Assembly (NCBI GenBank): GCA_902623685.1
Contig: CACNUQ010000001.1
Coordinates: forward strand, 62,001 to 126,000
DNA length: 64,000 nucleotides
Direction: 5' to 3'
Source: an uncultured SAR86 cluster bacterium
Lineage (GTDB): Bacteria > Pseudomonadota > Gammaproteobacteria > Magnimaribacterales > D2472
In this document: in pieces, positions 36,158 to 46,720 of the stretch
Layout of the letters: each line of letters begins with the position of its first letter
How positions within the stretch are numbered: position 1 is the first letter of the stretch
Translations under genes and position numbers: made by a program
The notes under the pieces: generated by a model
Seen by the model: the letters and a program-made list of their open reading frames with translations, nothing else
Databases searched by the model: none
Told to the model about the DNA's origin: nothing

Positions 36158-37489
36158 TTAACCGAGCAAATTGTTGATTTCAAGAAGATTCTCAGGAGTA
36201 AGAGTCCCGGCAGCTAAGTGCAAGCGAAGGGTTGTTATTAAATAATCATATTTAGCATTTGAAAGATTTCGTTCTGCACTATATAGATTTTTTTCTGCTT
36301 GGAGCAAATCAACAATATTTCTGGTGCCAACCTCATATCCAACTCTCGTGGCTTCAAGCGCACTAGATGCTGAGACAACTGCTTGTTTTTGCGCTCTAAG
36401 ATTTGCAACTAATGTAATAACATTGGAGTATTGGCTTCTTACATCTTGTATAACGCTTCTTTCAGTAAATAATGCATCTTCAGATGATTTATTTGACTCT
36501 GCATATGCTTGCTTAGTTCTAGATATAACAGCTCCGCCTTGAAATATTGGCATCGAAAGTTGCAGGCTGTATGTGTCTCGTTGAGTTTCATCTGGAACAG
36601 TAATATTGAAAGCACCCCCAGTATTAAGTCCATCAAAAGAATATTGATTAGTTTCTGATTCTGATTGTGTTCCTACAATATCTACTTTTGGCAAGTGATT
36701 TGATGCTACGCTTCTAGCGTTATTTTTTGATGCAAATTTTCTCAGGTTAGCAGCTTGTAACCTAAAATTATTTTTTACAGCCTTTCTTGCCCATTCTTCT
36801 TTAGATGCTGGGACGGGATTTGATACGTTTAAGTCATTAACCAATCCATCAATAGAAATAATTTCTCTCCCCACTAATGCATTTAAAGATTCTTTTGCTG
36901 TATAAACTTCTCCTTCAATTCTTGTTCTTGCTGCAAGGCTTAGATCAAATGCTAATTGAGCCTCCTGAACTTCTGTAATTGCAGATAAACCTACTTCATA
37001 TCTTTGTCTAATTTGATCTAACTGTTTTTTTATAGCTTTTTCTTCTGATCTGGCAGCACTTAAATTATCAATTGCTCTTAAAACATTAAAGTAAAGCTCA
37101 GCTGTTCTTACTATCAAAGCTTGTTGTGAGTATGCAAAATCTGCCTCTGCAGCATCCGTAAGAAATTTAGATTGTCGATATTTAAACCAAGAATCAAGCC
37201 TTAGCAATGGTTGTGTTAAGCGAGCAGAAGTACTGAAATTATTATACTCATTTTGAAGGTTGCCATTTTGATAGTATTCATTCCAATTTGTTTGAGCGCT
37301 GATCGAAATATTTGGAAGTAGCCCAGCCCTTCCTTGAACTTTAATCTCTTTGCCAGATAAATATGAAAACTCTGCAGATTTATATTGTGGATCATTTTCC
37401 AATGCATCGTTATAAATATCTAAAAGACTATCAGCTGGGACGTTAACACCGAAGCAGAGTAGTATTGCGAGCAATATATTATTTTTCAT
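36158..37489 (-). CDS. tolC: TolC-family outer-membrane efflux protein
   Basis: A 443-residue outer-membrane channel protein. A signal peptide (ending near GVNVPADS) precedes two long alpha-helical coiled-coil repeats typical of TolC, with LLDIYNDALENDPQYKSAEF at the start and AYEVGTRNIVDLLQAEKNLYSAERNLS-type sequence near the end. TolC trimers form the exit duct for drug efflux pumps and type I secretion. No inner-membrane pump lies next to it here. It is divergent from parE across a 200-bp spacer. Confidence 0.93.
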   Translation of the reverse strand: MKNNILLAILLCFGVNVPADSLLDIYNDALENDPQYKSAEFSYLSGKEIKVQGRAGLLPNISISAQTNWNEYYQNGNLQNEYNNFSTSARLTQPLLRLDSWFKYRQSKFLTDAAEADFAYSQQALIVRTAELYFNVLRAIDNLSAARSEEKAIKKQLDQIRQRYEVGLSAITEVQEAQLAFDLSLAARTRIEGEVYTAKESLNALVGREIISIDGLVNDLNVSNPVPASKEEWARKAVKNNFRLQAANLRKFASKNNARSVASNHLPKVDIVGTQSESETNQYSFDGLNTGGAFNITVPDETQRDTYSLQLSMPIFQGGAVISRTKQAYAESNKSSEDALFTERSVIQDVRSQYSNVITLVANLRAQKQAVVSASSALEATRVGYEVGTRNIVDLLQAEKNLYSAERNLSNAKYDYLITTLRLHLAAGTLTPENLLEINNLLG

Positions 37490-37525
37490 ATTGATTATTA
37501 ATGTTTACAGTGCACACATTAGAAC

Positions 37526-37564
37526 TTAAATGTGACATATATGTCAAGTTAACTTTACATTTAA
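37526..37564. promoter_or_regulatory. Palindromic operator candidate between tolC and parE
   Basis: TGACATATATGTCA (37533-37546) is a perfect 14-bp palindrome. It sits within a larger imperfect symmetry, TTAAATGT (37526-37533) against ACATTTAA (37557-37564). It lies about 40 bp from the tolC start codon and 140 bp from parE, so it more likely serves tolC. The bound protein is unknown. Confidence 0.45.
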
Positions 37565-37689
37565 ATATAACTCCAGTTATTTTAATCTATTGTAAATAAA
37601 TCTCCTAAAATCTATTAAATTAAAACAATTCTTTTAATTTACTTAGAGTAGAATATTAATAAATGGCTTAGAAGTATTAGGAAAAATAA

Positions 37690-39579
37690 TTGGCTAAAAA
37701 TTACGATTCAGAGTCGATAGAAGTTCTATCAGGCTTAGATCCGGTCCGAAAAAGACCGGGCATGTATACAGATACCTCTTCGCCTAATCATCTAATACAA
37801 GAGGTTTTAGATAATTCCATTGATGAGGCCTTAGCAGGTTATTGTTCCAAGATAAAAGTTTCTATTCATAAGGACGGGGTAATATTAGTTACTGACGATG
37901 GAAGAGGCATGCCAGTAGATATTCATCCAGAGCATAAAGTTTCAGGCGTTGAGTTAATAATGTGTAGGCTTCATGCTGGAGCTAAATTTTCAGGCGAGGA
38001 TTATAATTTTTCTGGAGGTTTGCATGGCGTTGGTGTTTCAGTTGTAAACGCTCTATCAAAAACCCTGTCTGTCGAAATTAAAAGAGATGGACAAAAGTTT
38101 GAGATGAAATTTAATGGCGGTGAAAAAAAATCTGATCTTAAGAAAATTGGAGATATTGGACTTAGAAATACTGGAACAGCCATAAGTTTTGTGCCAGATG
38201 ATCAATACTTCGAAACAGTAAAAATTGATAAATCAAATCTTAAACATTTACTTAAGGCAAAAGCTGTTCTGTGCCCTGGACTAACAATTGAATATTTTGA
38301 TGAGAAAAAAAGCGAAAAAATTTCATGGAATTATGAAAACGGCCTCATTTCTTATTTATCAGAATCTTCTGAAGACATAGAGTTGCTTTTGGGAGAATCA
38401 ATATCTTGCAGTAAATCTGGAGACGATAATGCGCTTGATTTTGTCTTAAACTGGTCAACTAAGCCAGCAAGGAATTTAATGAATGAATCCTATGTAAATC
38501 TTATTCCAACTGCACAGGGAGGATCTCATTTGAATGGATTCAAAGCAGGTCTTCTTGAGTCAGTCAAAGAATTTTGTGAATTTAGAAATTTAATTCCGAA
38601 AGGTTTAAAAATAAATGCTGATGATGTGGTGCAACATAGTACTTTTATTATTTCCTCTAAATTAACAAACCCTCAATTCGCTGGGCAAACTAAAGAGAGG
38701 CTAGATTCAAAAGATCATCAAGCTTTTGTTAACTCCACAACAAAAGATATTCTAAGCATCTGGTTTAATCAGCATACAGAAGAAGGTGAAAAATTGGCTG
38801 AGTTGGCCATTGCTTCAGCTCAAGCAAGAGTAAAAGAGACGAAAGTAGTTGATCGAAAGAAAACTTTTCAAGGTCCAGCTCTCCCTGGCAAACTTTCAGA
38901 CTGCAACAGCACAGATTTATCGGAAACAGAATTATTTTTTGTAGAGGGAGATTCTGCAGGTGGCTCTGCCAAGCAGTCAAGAGAAAGAAAATTTCAAGCA
39001 ATCATGCCCCTAAGAGGTAAAATTTTAAATACCTGGGACCTTGAAAGTGCTGAGATCATTAAATCGGCTGAAATCAAAGATATTGCAACTGCCATTGGTG
39101 TAAATCCTGGAAGTTCAGACATTGAATCACTGCGTTATGGAAAAATATGTATTTTGGCTGACGCAGACTCAGATGGTCTACATATTGCTACGTTACTATG
39201 CGCTCTTTTTCTGCGACATTACAAACCATTGATTCAAGCTGGACATATTTTTGTAGCAATGCCTCCATTATTCAGAATAGATTGTGCAAAAGAAGTTTTT
39301 TATGCCTTAGATGAAGATGAAAAAGACTCTATAGTTAAAAATTTAAAAACTAGGGCTGGTAAACCAAAAATTGATATTCAAAGATTCAAAGGTTTAGGTG
39401 AGATGAATCCTTCTCAATTAAGAGAAACGGTAATGGATCCGAAAACAAGAAGGCTTGTAAAGCTAACTATTACCTCTTCAGATAATGTAAATAACATGAT
39501 GGATCTATTGCTATCAAAAAAGAATGCTGGAGCAAGAAAAGAATGGCTTGAAAAAAGAGGCAAAATTGTAAGTGTTTAG
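37690..39579 (+). CDS. parE: DNA topoisomerase IV subunit B
   Basis: A 629-residue GHKL ATPase of the GyrB/ParE type. [17 protein letters not shown] and [14 protein letters not shown] form the ATP site, [15 protein letters not shown] the glycine-rich lid, [22 protein letters not shown] and DADSDGLHI the TOPRIM metal site. The length is that of ParE without the gyrase insertion. The start is TTG at 37690, preceded by AGGAA. Together with ParC it decatenates sister chromosomes. parC begins 2 bp after it. Confidence 0.95.
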   Translation: MAKNYDSESIEVLSGLDPVRKRPGMYTDTSSPNHLIQEVLDNSIDEALAGYCSKIKVSIHKDGVILVTDDGRGMPVDIHPEHKVSGVELIMCRLHAGAKFSGEDYNFSGGLHGVGVSVVNALSKTLSVEIKRDGQKFEMKFNGGEKKSDLKKIGDIGLRNTGTAISFVPDDQYFETVKIDKSNLKHLLKAKAVLCPGLTIEYFDEKKSEKISWNYENGLISYLSESSEDIELLLGESISCSKSGDDNALDFVLNWSTKPARNLMNESYVNLIPTAQGGSHLNGFKAGLLESVKEFCEFRNLIPKGLKINADDVVQHSTFIISSKLTNPQFAGQTKERLDSKDHQAFVNSTTKDILSIWFNQHTEEGEKLAELAIASAQARVKETKVVDRKKTFQGPALPGKLSDCNSTDLSETELFFVEGDSAGGSAKQSRERKFQAIMPLRGKILNTWDLESAEIIKSAEIKDIATAIGVNPGSSDIESLRYGKICILADADSDGLHIATLLCALFLRHYKPLIQAGHIFVAMPPLFRIDCAKEVFYALDEDEKDSIVKNLKTRAGKPKIDIQRFKGLGEMNPSQLRETVMDPKTRRLVKLTITSSDNVNNMMDLLLSKKNAGARKEWLEKRGKIVSV

Positions 39580-39581
39580 TT

Positions 39582-41870
39582 ATGAGTGTAAATAAAAATA
39601 TTGATTCAATAAGTCTTAAGGATTACGCCGAAGAATCTTATCTCAATTATTCAATGTACGTTATTTTGGATCGTGCTTTGCCGCATATCGGTGATGGCAT
39701 GAAACCTGTTCAAAGAAGAATTTTATATGCAATGAGTGAGTTAGGTTTGAATGCAGGCTCAAAATACAAAAAATCCGCTAGAACTGTTGGAGATGTTATT
39801 GGTAAATTCCATCCCCATGGAGATAGTGCTGCATACGAAGCAATGGTTTTAATGGCCCAGCACTTTTCTTTTAGATATCCCCTTGTTGATGGTCAAGGGA
39901 ATTGGGGCACCCAAGATGATCCAAAGTCTTTTGCAGCAATGCGCTATACAGAATCAAAACTTACAGGATTTGCTGACTTACTTCTTTCAGAATTAAAACT
40001 TGGGACTGTAGATTGGCAGCCTAATTTCGATGGTTCATTATTAGAGCCAACTTTGTTGCCAGCAAAGATACCTAGCATTTTATTGAATGGGACCACTGGA
40101 ATTGCTGTTGGAATGGCAACTGATATACCTTCTCACAACATAAACGAGGTAATAGATGCAGCCATTCATGTTCTAGACAACCCAAAAGCAACTACAAAAG
40201 ACTTGTTAAAATATATTCAGGGTCCTGACTTTAGTAATCCTGCGCCGATTATTGTTTCTCCAGAAGAACTTCAAGAAATGTATGAAACTGGTAGAGGAGG
40301 TTTTAAAGTACGAGCTTATTGGGAAGTTGAAGGTAATGATATCATTGTAAGAGCTCTTCCTCATCAGGCTTCCGGATCCAAAATTCTTGAACAAATTGCA
40401 GATCAAATGCAAAAAAAGAAACTTCCAATGGTTGTTGATTTAAGGGACGAAGGAGATCATAAAGAGCCTGTAAGACTTGTCATCTCATTAAAATCTAACA
40501 GAATTAATGCCACTGAAGTTATGAATCATCTTTATGCGACATCCGATCTTCAAAAAAACTACCGAGTAAACATAAATTTAATTAGTCTAAAGGGCTCACC
40601 TAGAGTCTTCGCACTTAATGACTTAATAGCTGAATGGTTAAAATTTAGGCAGCAAACTGTTTTAAGGAAATTGGAGCATAGACTCGATCAAGTAGATGAC
40701 AGAATTCATGTATTAGAAGGATTATTAATTGTTTATCTTGATCTTGATAAGGTGATAAAAATTATAAGAAATAGCGATGATCCCAAAAAAGAATTAATGA
40801 AAACCTTTAAAATTTCAGAGATTCAAACAAATGCCATTTTAGAAATACGACTAAGACAGTTAGCAAAACTAGAGCAAATTAAGCTTGAGGAAGAGAAAGG
40901 TGACCTTGAATTAGAGCGGGCAGAGCTTGAAAAGATCATTAAATCTAAAGCTAGATTAAAAACATATATAAAAAAAGAGCTTAAAGATATTAAAGATAAA
41001 TTTGGAGATGAGAGAAATTCTCCAATTGAGTCTTTTTCAGATGCAAAGGCATTTTCTGAGGAAGAAATGGTTACATCAGAAGCTGTAACAATTATCCTTT
41101 CAAAAGCAGGATGGATCAGATCTGCTAAGGGGCACGATGTAGAAGCGAGCAATCTTACTTACAGAGGAGATGATAAATTACAGCATTTTGCTAAAGGAAG
41201 AAATAATCAAACAGCTGTTTTCTTTGATTCAGGAGGCAAGGCTTTCTCACTTCAAGCACATTCTTTGCCATCTGCAAGAGGTATGGGAGAGCCGTTGACT
41301 GGTCGAATTGTATCTGAGTCTGGGGTTACTTTTGAAGGAGTTGCAATTGGAGCAGATGAATCAAAAATATTAATCTCTAATACTGCTGGGTTTGGTTTTA
41401 TAAGCATCCTGTCAAATGCTATTTCAAATCAAAAGAAAGGTAAGCAATTTATGAAAACTCCCGAAGGATCAAATGTGATCTCGCCAATTGCAATCAATGA
41501 AAATCACAAGTTTGTTGTTGCTACTTTTCGCTCGCAGGATAGAAAAGGCAAAGTAAGCAATAAGATGTTGATTTTTCCAATTGAAGAATTACCAATTTTG
41601 CCTAAAGGAAAGGGAAACAAGTTAGTGAGTATCTCTTCCAAAGCTTTTAAAGATAAATCTGAATTTATGATGGATGTTTGTTGCTTGGCTGAAGATAGTA
41701 AGCTACATATTCATCACGAGGGAAAAACTGGTGGTAAAACTTGGACGATTAAAGAATTGGAAGATTATATTTCCTCAAGAGCAAAGCGAGGTAGAGTCTT
41801 GCCAACAGGATATAACGGAATGATCAAATTAAAGGAGATAGAAATATCTAAGGATGCTGCTCCTGAATAA
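39582..41870 (+). CDS. parC: DNA topoisomerase IV subunit A
   Basis: A 762-residue topoisomerase A subunit. The catalytic tyrosine is Tyr122 in [10 protein letters not shown], and [13 protein letters not shown] is the quinolone-resistance region with the serine found in sensitive strains. The winged-helix/tower portion is followed by a long coiled coil (about 390-460) and a beta-pinwheel C-terminal domain. It lies directly behind parE, which supports ParC over GyrA. It overlaps the convergent aminotransferase gene by 23 bp. Confidence 0.96.
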   Translation: MSVNKNIDSISLKDYAEESYLNYSMYVILDRALPHIGDGMKPVQRRILYAMSELGLNAGSKYKKSARTVGDVIGKFHPHGDSAAYEAMVLMAQHFSFRYPLVDGQGNWGTQDDPKSFAAMRYTESKLTGFADLLLSELKLGTVDWQPNFDGSLLEPTLLPAKIPSILLNGTTGIAVGMATDIPSHNINEVIDAAIHVLDNPKATTKDLLKYIQGPDFSNPAPIIVSPEELQEMYETGRGGFKVRAYWEVEGNDIIVRALPHQASGSKILEQIADQMQKKKLPMVVDLRDEGDHKEPVRLVISLKSNRINATEVMNHLYATSDLQKNYRVNINLISLKGSPRVFALNDLIAEWLKFRQQTVLRKLEHRLDQVDDRIHVLEGLLIVYLDLDKVIKIIRNSDDPKKELMKTFKISEIQTNAILEIRLRQLAKLEQIKLEEEKGDLELERAELEKIIKSKARLKTYIKKELKDIKDKFGDERNSPIESFSDAKAFSEEEMVTSEAVTIILSKAGWIRSAKGHDVEASNLTYRGDDKLQHFAKGRNNQTAVFFDSGGKAFSLQAHSLPSARGMGEPLTGRIVSESGVTFEGVAIGADESKILISNTAGFGFISILSNAISNQKKGKQFMKTPEGSNVISPIAINENHKFVVATFRSQDRKGKVSNKMLIFPIEELPILPKGKGNKLVSISSKAFKDKSEFMMDVCCLAEDSKLHIHHEGKTGGKTWTIKELEDYISSRAKRGRVLPTGYNGMIKLKEIEISKDAAPE

Positions 41871-43059
41871 CGGCTTTTAAAATTTTTAGTCCTTTCAAGA
41901 TAAGGTGATCTTCAATAATAAGACTTGGCGCTAATCTAATAGTATTATCGTTTGCTTTAAGTATCATTAATCCTTTTTCATAACAAGCTTTCATGACGGT
42001 ATCTAGATTAAAATTCTCCTTAACGTTTAATTTACACCCAATCCATAGTCCAGAACTTCTAATAGCACTGAAACACTTATAATTTTCGTTAATTCTTTCC
42101 AACTCTTTTAAAAAGATTTTTTCTTTTTTCTTGACCCCATTAAGCAATGTCTTTTTTGTAAGTAGAGTCATAACTTGCTCAGCTACTGCACAAGCAAGAG
42201 GGTTCCCACCAAATGTTGTACCATGAGATCCAAGTTGCATGCATTGCGCTATTTTAGTTGTAGTTAAAACTGCTGCTATTGGAATTCCGCCACCAATTCC
42301 TTTGGCACAGCACATTATATCTGGCTTAATACCGAACTGTTCATATGCAAATAAGGTTCCTGTTCTTCCAGCTCCCGATTGAACTTCGTCTATAATAATC
42401 AAAACTTTATTTTGTTTGCATAGCTTCTTAATTTTTTGTATGAAATCTTTTTTTGCCTTAATGATGCCAGCTTCGCCCTGAATTAGCTCTATTATTACTG
42501 CTGCTGTATTTCTGGTTATTACTTTTTCTAAATTTTTTGTTTCATTAAAAGGATGATTTTTAATTCCACTTGGCATGGGCCCGAATCCTTTAACAAATCT
42601 GTCTGAGCCATTAAGAGCAATTGCCATCATGGTTCGACCATGAAAAGCATCAGAGAAAGACACTATTTCATTTTTCTTTTTACTTATATTTTCATATGCA
42701 TGTTTCCTAGCTGTTTTGATTGCACCTTCAACTGCCTCCGCTCCAGAATTAGCAAAAAAAACTTTTTCAGCAAAGGTGTGCTTGCAAAAAATTTTAGCCA
42801 ATCTCATGGCTGGCTCGTTAACCAACAGGTTCGAAAGATGCCATATCTTTTTGGATTGCTCTACTAATGCTTTATTTAGAATTGGATGGCAATGTCCTAA
42901 ACTAGATACAGCAATTCCAGAAGCAAAGTCTATATACTTTTTGTTTTTTTTGTCCCAGACTATAGATCCCTTTGCTTTTGATGGAATAAAGTTAGCCGGC
43001 TTGTATGTCGGCATCATATATCGGTTAAAATCTGTTCGAGTGACCATTATAGGGACCAT
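41848..43059 (-). CDS. argD: Class III aminotransferase, ArgD-like (acetylornithine)
   Basis: A 403-residue PLP enzyme. [69 protein letters not shown] and [10 protein letters not shown] with the PLP lysine match ArgD/acetylornithine aminotransferases. It may also act on N-succinyl-diaminopimelate or ornithine. The start used is 43059; Met at 43047 aligns better with E. coli ArgD. No other arginine genes are beside it. The start lies 6 bp from the divergent DUF2244 start. Confidence 0.85.
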   Translation of the reverse strand: MVPIMVTRTDFNRYMMPTYKPANFIPSKAKGSIVWDKKNKKYIDFASGIAVSSLGHCHPILNKALVEQSKKIWHLSNLLVNEPAMRLAKIFCKHTFAEKVFFANSGAEAVEGAIKTARKHAYENISKKKNEIVSFSDAFHGRTMMAIALNGSDRFVKGFGPMPSGIKNHPFNETKNLEKVITRNTAAVIIELIQGEAGIIKAKKDFIQKIKKLCKQNKVLIIIDEVQSGAGRTGTLFAYEQFGIKPDIMCCAKGIGGGIPIAAVLTTTKIAQCMQLGSHGTTFGGNPLACAVAEQVMTLLTKKTLLNGVKKKEKIFLKELERINENYKCFSAIRSSGLWIGCKLNVKENFNLDTVMKACYEKGLMILKANDNTIRLAPSLIIEDHLILKGLKILKAVIQEQHP

Positions 43060-43065
43060 TGTAAT

Positions 43066-43557
43066 ATGATTAAGATTGAAGAGACTACAGAAAATAATTT
43101 TTTAATAGAGATTTCCCCTAATTATTCATTAAGAGGCTGGAATAGAATAATATTTTTAAGTAGTCTAGTTTTTATATGTCTTTCCATTGGAGTATTTTTT
43201 CTGATAATGGGTGCAGGGTTAGTTCTCCCATTTGCCGGTTTAGAGGTAGTTCTAGTTTTAACTTGTTTCTATCTTAGTTTTCGTTGGAGCAAACAAAAAG
43301 AAATCATTTATATCTCAAATGATAAAATTAAATTAGAGAAGGGTAGACTTTTTAAAGAAAAGACTTGGGAAGAATTTAGAAGTTTTGTTGTGCTTGAGGT
43401 AGAGAGGGATCAACATAATTCTGATAAATTTTGTTTTCAATCTAAGGGGAGGCGTTTTTATTTTGGATCTTTTTTAAATGACGAAGACAAACTGATTCTT
43501 AAAAATGAACTTAAAAGAATTATCAATCAGCTCAACACTTTATCTCCAGGCCTTTAA
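43066..43557 (+). CDS. DUF2244 membrane protein
   Basis: A 163-residue protein with two membrane spans (about residues 28-45 and 48-66) followed by a soluble, beta-rich tail (KTWEEFRSFVVLEVERDQHNSDKFCF). The pattern is that of DUF2244, an uncharacterised proteobacterial membrane family. It overlaps the phosphofructokinase stop by 18 bp on the other strand. Confidence 0.75.
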   Translation: MIKIEETTENNFLIEISPNYSLRGWNRIIFLSSLVFICLSIGVFFLIMGAGLVLPFAGLEVVLVLTCFYLSFRWSKQKEIIYISNDKIKLEKGRLFKEKTWEEFRSFVVLEVERDQHNSDKFCFQSKGRRFYFGSFLNDEDKLILKNELKRIINQLNTLSPGL

Positions 43558-44781
43558 TTTTTTTGGAATCATTTCCATTTTTCCAGCTTGATAATTTGTA
43601 TTTTTAATTTCCTTAGATTTTCCACCAATTAAAGGCTTAAAATATTGTCTGGCCTTATTTGTCATCCCAAATCCATCAGATGCAATGAATCCCGCAGGAA
43701 GTTTTTTTTCAACATTAGCAATTTTTTTAAGCGGCGCTGGAACGATCTCCCATTTGTATGGAGAGGAACTTTTTCTTTTGATCACTGGCATCACTCCATT
43801 AAATCCTTTCATTGCATACTGAACTGCCTTTTTACCTACTTGATATGCATGGATTCTATCCACTTCAGATGATAAGTGAGTTGCGCTTCTTTGAAGATAA
43901 TCAGCGACAGCCCAATGATTTTTAAGTTTTAATTTTTTATTAATTAAGCCTGCTAAATAAGGTGCTACACCTCCAAGTTGGCTGTGACCAAATGCATCTA
44001 CAGAGTCTGACTCAGCTAAAAATTTACCTTTAGAATTTTTGACGCCCTCTGAAGCAACAATAACGCAAAACCCATTTTTTTTAACCATTTGTTTTACTTT
44101 CGCTAAAAATTTAACCTGATTAAAATTCACTTCTGGGAGCAATATAATATGAGGAGCATTCGGATGACTCTCTTGGGCTATGCAACTTGATCCAGCTATC
44201 CAGCCAGCATGTCTGCCCATAACTTCAAGAATAAATACTTTTGTTGAAGTTTCGCACATTGACTCGACATCCAAAGCGGCTTCAATTGTTGAGGTAACAA
44301 TGTATTTAGCAACTGAGCCAAATCCTGGACAACAGTCGGTTACTGCAAGATCATTATCAACAGTTTTAGGTATTGCAATGCATTGAAGAGGGTAGTTGAG
44401 CTTATTGCTTATTTGTGAAATTTTCAGAGCAGTATCTGCAGAATCATTACCTCCATTATAAAAAAAATAGCCAATATTATGAGCTTCGAAAACTTCAATT
44501 AACCTTTCATACTCTAGTAAATTTTCATTGATGTCTTTTAATTTATATCTACAAGAACCAAAGACACCACCTGGACGAAATTGCAGACTTTCAATAAATT
44601 TTTTTGATTCTTTTGAGGTATCTATTAAGTCTTCCCTAAGAGCTCCAAGGATTCCATTTTTAGCAGCATAAACTTTTACAATTTTTTTAGATTTTCTAGC
44701 CTCCAAGATTACCGCACTAGCAGAAGCATTAATTACTGATGTAACTCCACCTGATTGAGCATAAAGCGCATTTTTTTTCAT
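43540..44781 (-). CDS. Phosphofructokinase, predicted pyrophosphate-dependent
   Basis: A 413-residue PFK. The substrate loop is GGNDS (residues 110-114), with aspartate where ATP enzymes have glycine in GGDGS, and PKTVDND (138-144), with lysine where ATP enzymes have glycine. Both are recognised marks of pyrophosphate-dependent PFK. MGRHAGWIAG and the length fit the long PPi-type clade. It interconverts fructose 6-phosphate and fructose 1,6-bisphosphate, reversibly if PPi-linked, thus usable for gluconeogenesis. Divergent from mpl, with a palindrome between them. Confidence 0.88.
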   Translation of the reverse strand: MKKNALYAQSGGVTSVINASASAVILEARKSKKIVKVYAAKNGILGALREDLIDTSKESKKFIESLQFRPGGVFGSCRYKLKDINENLLEYERLIEVFEAHNIGYFFYNGGNDSADTALKISQISNKLNYPLQCIAIPKTVDNDLAVTDCCPGFGSVAKYIVTSTIEAALDVESMCETSTKVFILEVMGRHAGWIAGSSCIAQESHPNAPHIILLPEVNFNQVKFLAKVKQMVKKNGFCVIVASEGVKNSKGKFLAESDSVDAFGHSQLGGVAPYLAGLINKKLKLKNHWAVADYLQRSATHLSSEVDRIHAYQVGKKAVQYAMKGFNGVMPVIKRKSSSPYKWEIVPAPLKKIANVEKKLPAGFIASDGFGMTNKARQYFKPLIGGKSKEIKNTNYQAGKMEMIPKKLKAWR

Positions 44782-44810
44782 TAGTTTATAAATTAATTAA
44801 TATGGTCTAT

Positions 44811-44826
44811 GGTAACAAATGTTACC
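44811..44826. promoter_or_regulatory. Palindromic operator candidate between pfp and mpl
   Basis: GGTAACA-AA-TGTTACC is a perfect inverted repeat with 7-bp arms. It lies 29 bp before the pfp start and 15 bp before the mpl ATG at 44842, inside any plausible mpl leader. A dimeric repressor bound here could control either gene. No regulator gene is adjacent. Confidence 0.4.
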
Positions 44827-44841
44827 GATAAATATTTAAAA

Positions 44842-46143
44842 ATGAAAATTCATATTTTAGGCATTTGTGGCACCTTTATGGGAGGCCTTGCGCAGATTCT
44901 TGTTGAAAAAGGACATACTGTTTCTGGGAGCGATAAGCAATTTTATCCTCCCATGTCAGATCAACTCAATTCTCTGGGGGTAGACATGATAGAGGGCTAT
45001 GAAGAATCTGCATTGCCTCTTGCAGATTTATATGTAATTGGTAATGCATTAAGTCGAGGCAACCCGTCTGTTGAATATATTTTAAGTAAAAAGCTCGACT
45101 ATACTTCGGGTCCTAAAATGTTAGGAGAGATTATTCAAGACAAAACGGTAATTGCAGTATCCGGAACACACGGCAAAACATCAACATCTTTTTTAATATG
45201 TGAAATTTTTCAAGCTAACGGCATTGATGTTGGATTTTTAGTTGGTGGCGTGAGCGACTCATTCAAAAATTCTGCACGCCTAGGATCGTCGGATTTTTTT
45301 GTTATTGAGGCAGATGAATACGATTCAGCTTTTTTTGATAAGCGCTCAAAATTTATTCACTATCATCCTGATACTTTCATTATAAATAACATTGAATTCG
45401 ACCATGCTGACATATTTGAAGACTTGTCAGATATTTTGAAACAATTTCATCATGCTGTTAGAACAGTTCCTAGCAATGGCCACATTTTATATCACTGTAA
45501 CGATAAAAATGTTTTAGAGCTTCTAGAAATGGGTTGCTGGTCTAATTCACATGCAATAGGACAAAAAGAAAACATTCAATTTTCAATTGAAGAAGGTTTA
45601 ATTAAATTTGAGAGTGAAAAATATAATATTAATGATCTTCCTATGCATGGTTCTCACAACCTAAATAATGCGGTAATGGCAATGTATGCTGCTTTTTTAC
45701 ATGGCATTCATCTGAGAGAGTCCTTTGCAGCTCTCAAAGAATCAAAAGGTGTCAAAAGAAGGTTTGAAATAGTGTTTCAGGATAGAAATAAATTTGTTAT
45801 CGATGACTTTGCTCATCATCCCACCGCAATTAAAAATACAGTTCAAGCTACTGTGAGTCACTTTGCTACTAAGAAAATACTTGGAATTGTTGAACTGGCT
45901 TCAAACACTATGTCACAGGGGCATCATGGGCAAGATCTTTACAAGTCTACATGTGAACTAAATAAAGTTTATTGGCTTAATTTATCAGGTAAAAAGAATC
46001 AGGAATTTGAATATGATTCACTCAAAGCGCTATTGGAAAATTTAAAAAAGGAAATTGAAAATTTTGATGTTATTCTAATTATGAGTAATAAAGATAGTAA
46101 AAAAATATCGGAGCCAATAATTGACCTCATCAAAAGCAAATAA
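44842..46143 (+). CDS. mpl: UDP-N-acetylmuramate:tripeptide ligase Mpl
   Basis: A 433-residue Mur ligase. MKIHILGICGTFMGGLAQIL at the start, SGTHGKTSTSFLI as the ATP loop, DEYDSAFFDKRSKF and FAHHPTAIKNTVQA are the Mpl signature set. It reattaches the recycled tripeptide to UDP-MurNAc, so it belongs to murein recycling. Met at 44842 gives the usual beginning; an upstream ATG at 44809 would include the palindrome. It overlaps the Lon-N gene. Confidence 0.95.
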   Translation: MKIHILGICGTFMGGLAQILVEKGHTVSGSDKQFYPPMSDQLNSLGVDMIEGYEESALPLADLYVIGNALSRGNPSVEYILSKKLDYTSGPKMLGEIIQDKTVIAVSGTHGKTSTSFLICEIFQANGIDVGFLVGGVSDSFKNSARLGSSDFFVIEADEYDSAFFDKRSKFIHYHPDTFIINNIEFDHADIFEDLSDILKQFHHAVRTVPSNGHILYHCNDKNVLELLEMGCWSNSHAIGQKENIQFSIEEGLIKFESEKYNINDLPMHGSHNLNNAVMAMYAAFLHGIHLRESFAALKESKGVKRRFEIVFQDRNKFVIDDFAHHPTAIKNTVQATVSHFATKKILGIVELASNTMSQGHHGQDLYKSTCELNKVYWLNLSGKKNQEFEYDSLKALLENLKKEIENFDVILIMSNKDSKKISEPIIDLIKSK

Positions 46144-46720
46144 ACTGCCAGTATTCCCCTTGGGATTAGTTGTATTGCCAGGAACTATACAAGCACTTCA
46201 GATTTTTGAACCTAGATACCTTTCAATGGTAAAAAATTGCATGAGAACTGATACTGGCTTTGTAATCACCCTAAGTACAAATAATCAATCTGGTGAAAGT
46301 TTTATGTCGCAGGGAACTTTTGTTGAAATAATCGATTTCAATCAATTACCCAATGGATTACTAGGGATAACTGTTAAAGGAACTCAAAAAGTATCAATAA
46401 AATCTGTTGAGCAACTTGAATCTGGGCTCCATTACGCTTCTATTTCTCCAATAGCTGAGCCTGTAGTTGATGATCAGGCTGTCTTAGCTCAATTTCCTGA
46501 ACTAATAAATGTTCTTAGTCAACTCAAGGAACATCCACAAGTTAAATCTTTGCCTTTAGAGATTGATCTTCTGTCAGCTGAATCTGTAAGTTATCAATTA
46601 GCAGGCCTCATTCCAATAACCCCGATTCAAAAACAATCTTTGCTTGAAGCTTTTGATGCATCTCAACGCATGAACATGCTTGCCAAAATAGTCAATAAAA
46701 TTTCAGAAAACTCCTCTTAA
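46121..46720 (+). CDS. Stand-alone Lon N-terminal (PUA-like) domain protein
   Basis: A 199-residue protein made only of the substrate-binding N domain of Lon: LPVFPLGLVVLPGTIQALQIFEPRYLSMVKNCM, then a second half ending KIVNKISENSS. It lacks ATPase and protease parts, as is common for this family. Possible role is recognition of damaged or unfolded proteins. The start is TTG at 46121, with CGGAG eight bases before it; it overlaps mpl by 23 bp and shares 4 bp with the convergent reductase gene. Confidence 0.85.
   Translation: MTSSKANKLPVFPLGLVVLPGTIQALQIFEPRYLSMVKNCMRTDTGFVITLSTNNQSGESFMSQGTFVEIIDFNQLPNGLLGITVKGTQKVSIKSVEQLESGLHYASISPIAEPVVDDQAVLAQFPELINVLSQLKEHPQVKSLPLEIDLLSAESVSYQLAGLIPITPIQKQSLLEAFDASQRMNMLAKIVNKISENSS

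Noticed and set aside
40823-41152. A 109-codon minus-strand open frame inside parC
   Set aside because: Serine-rich low-complexity product antisense to the ParC coiled coil; a shadow frame.
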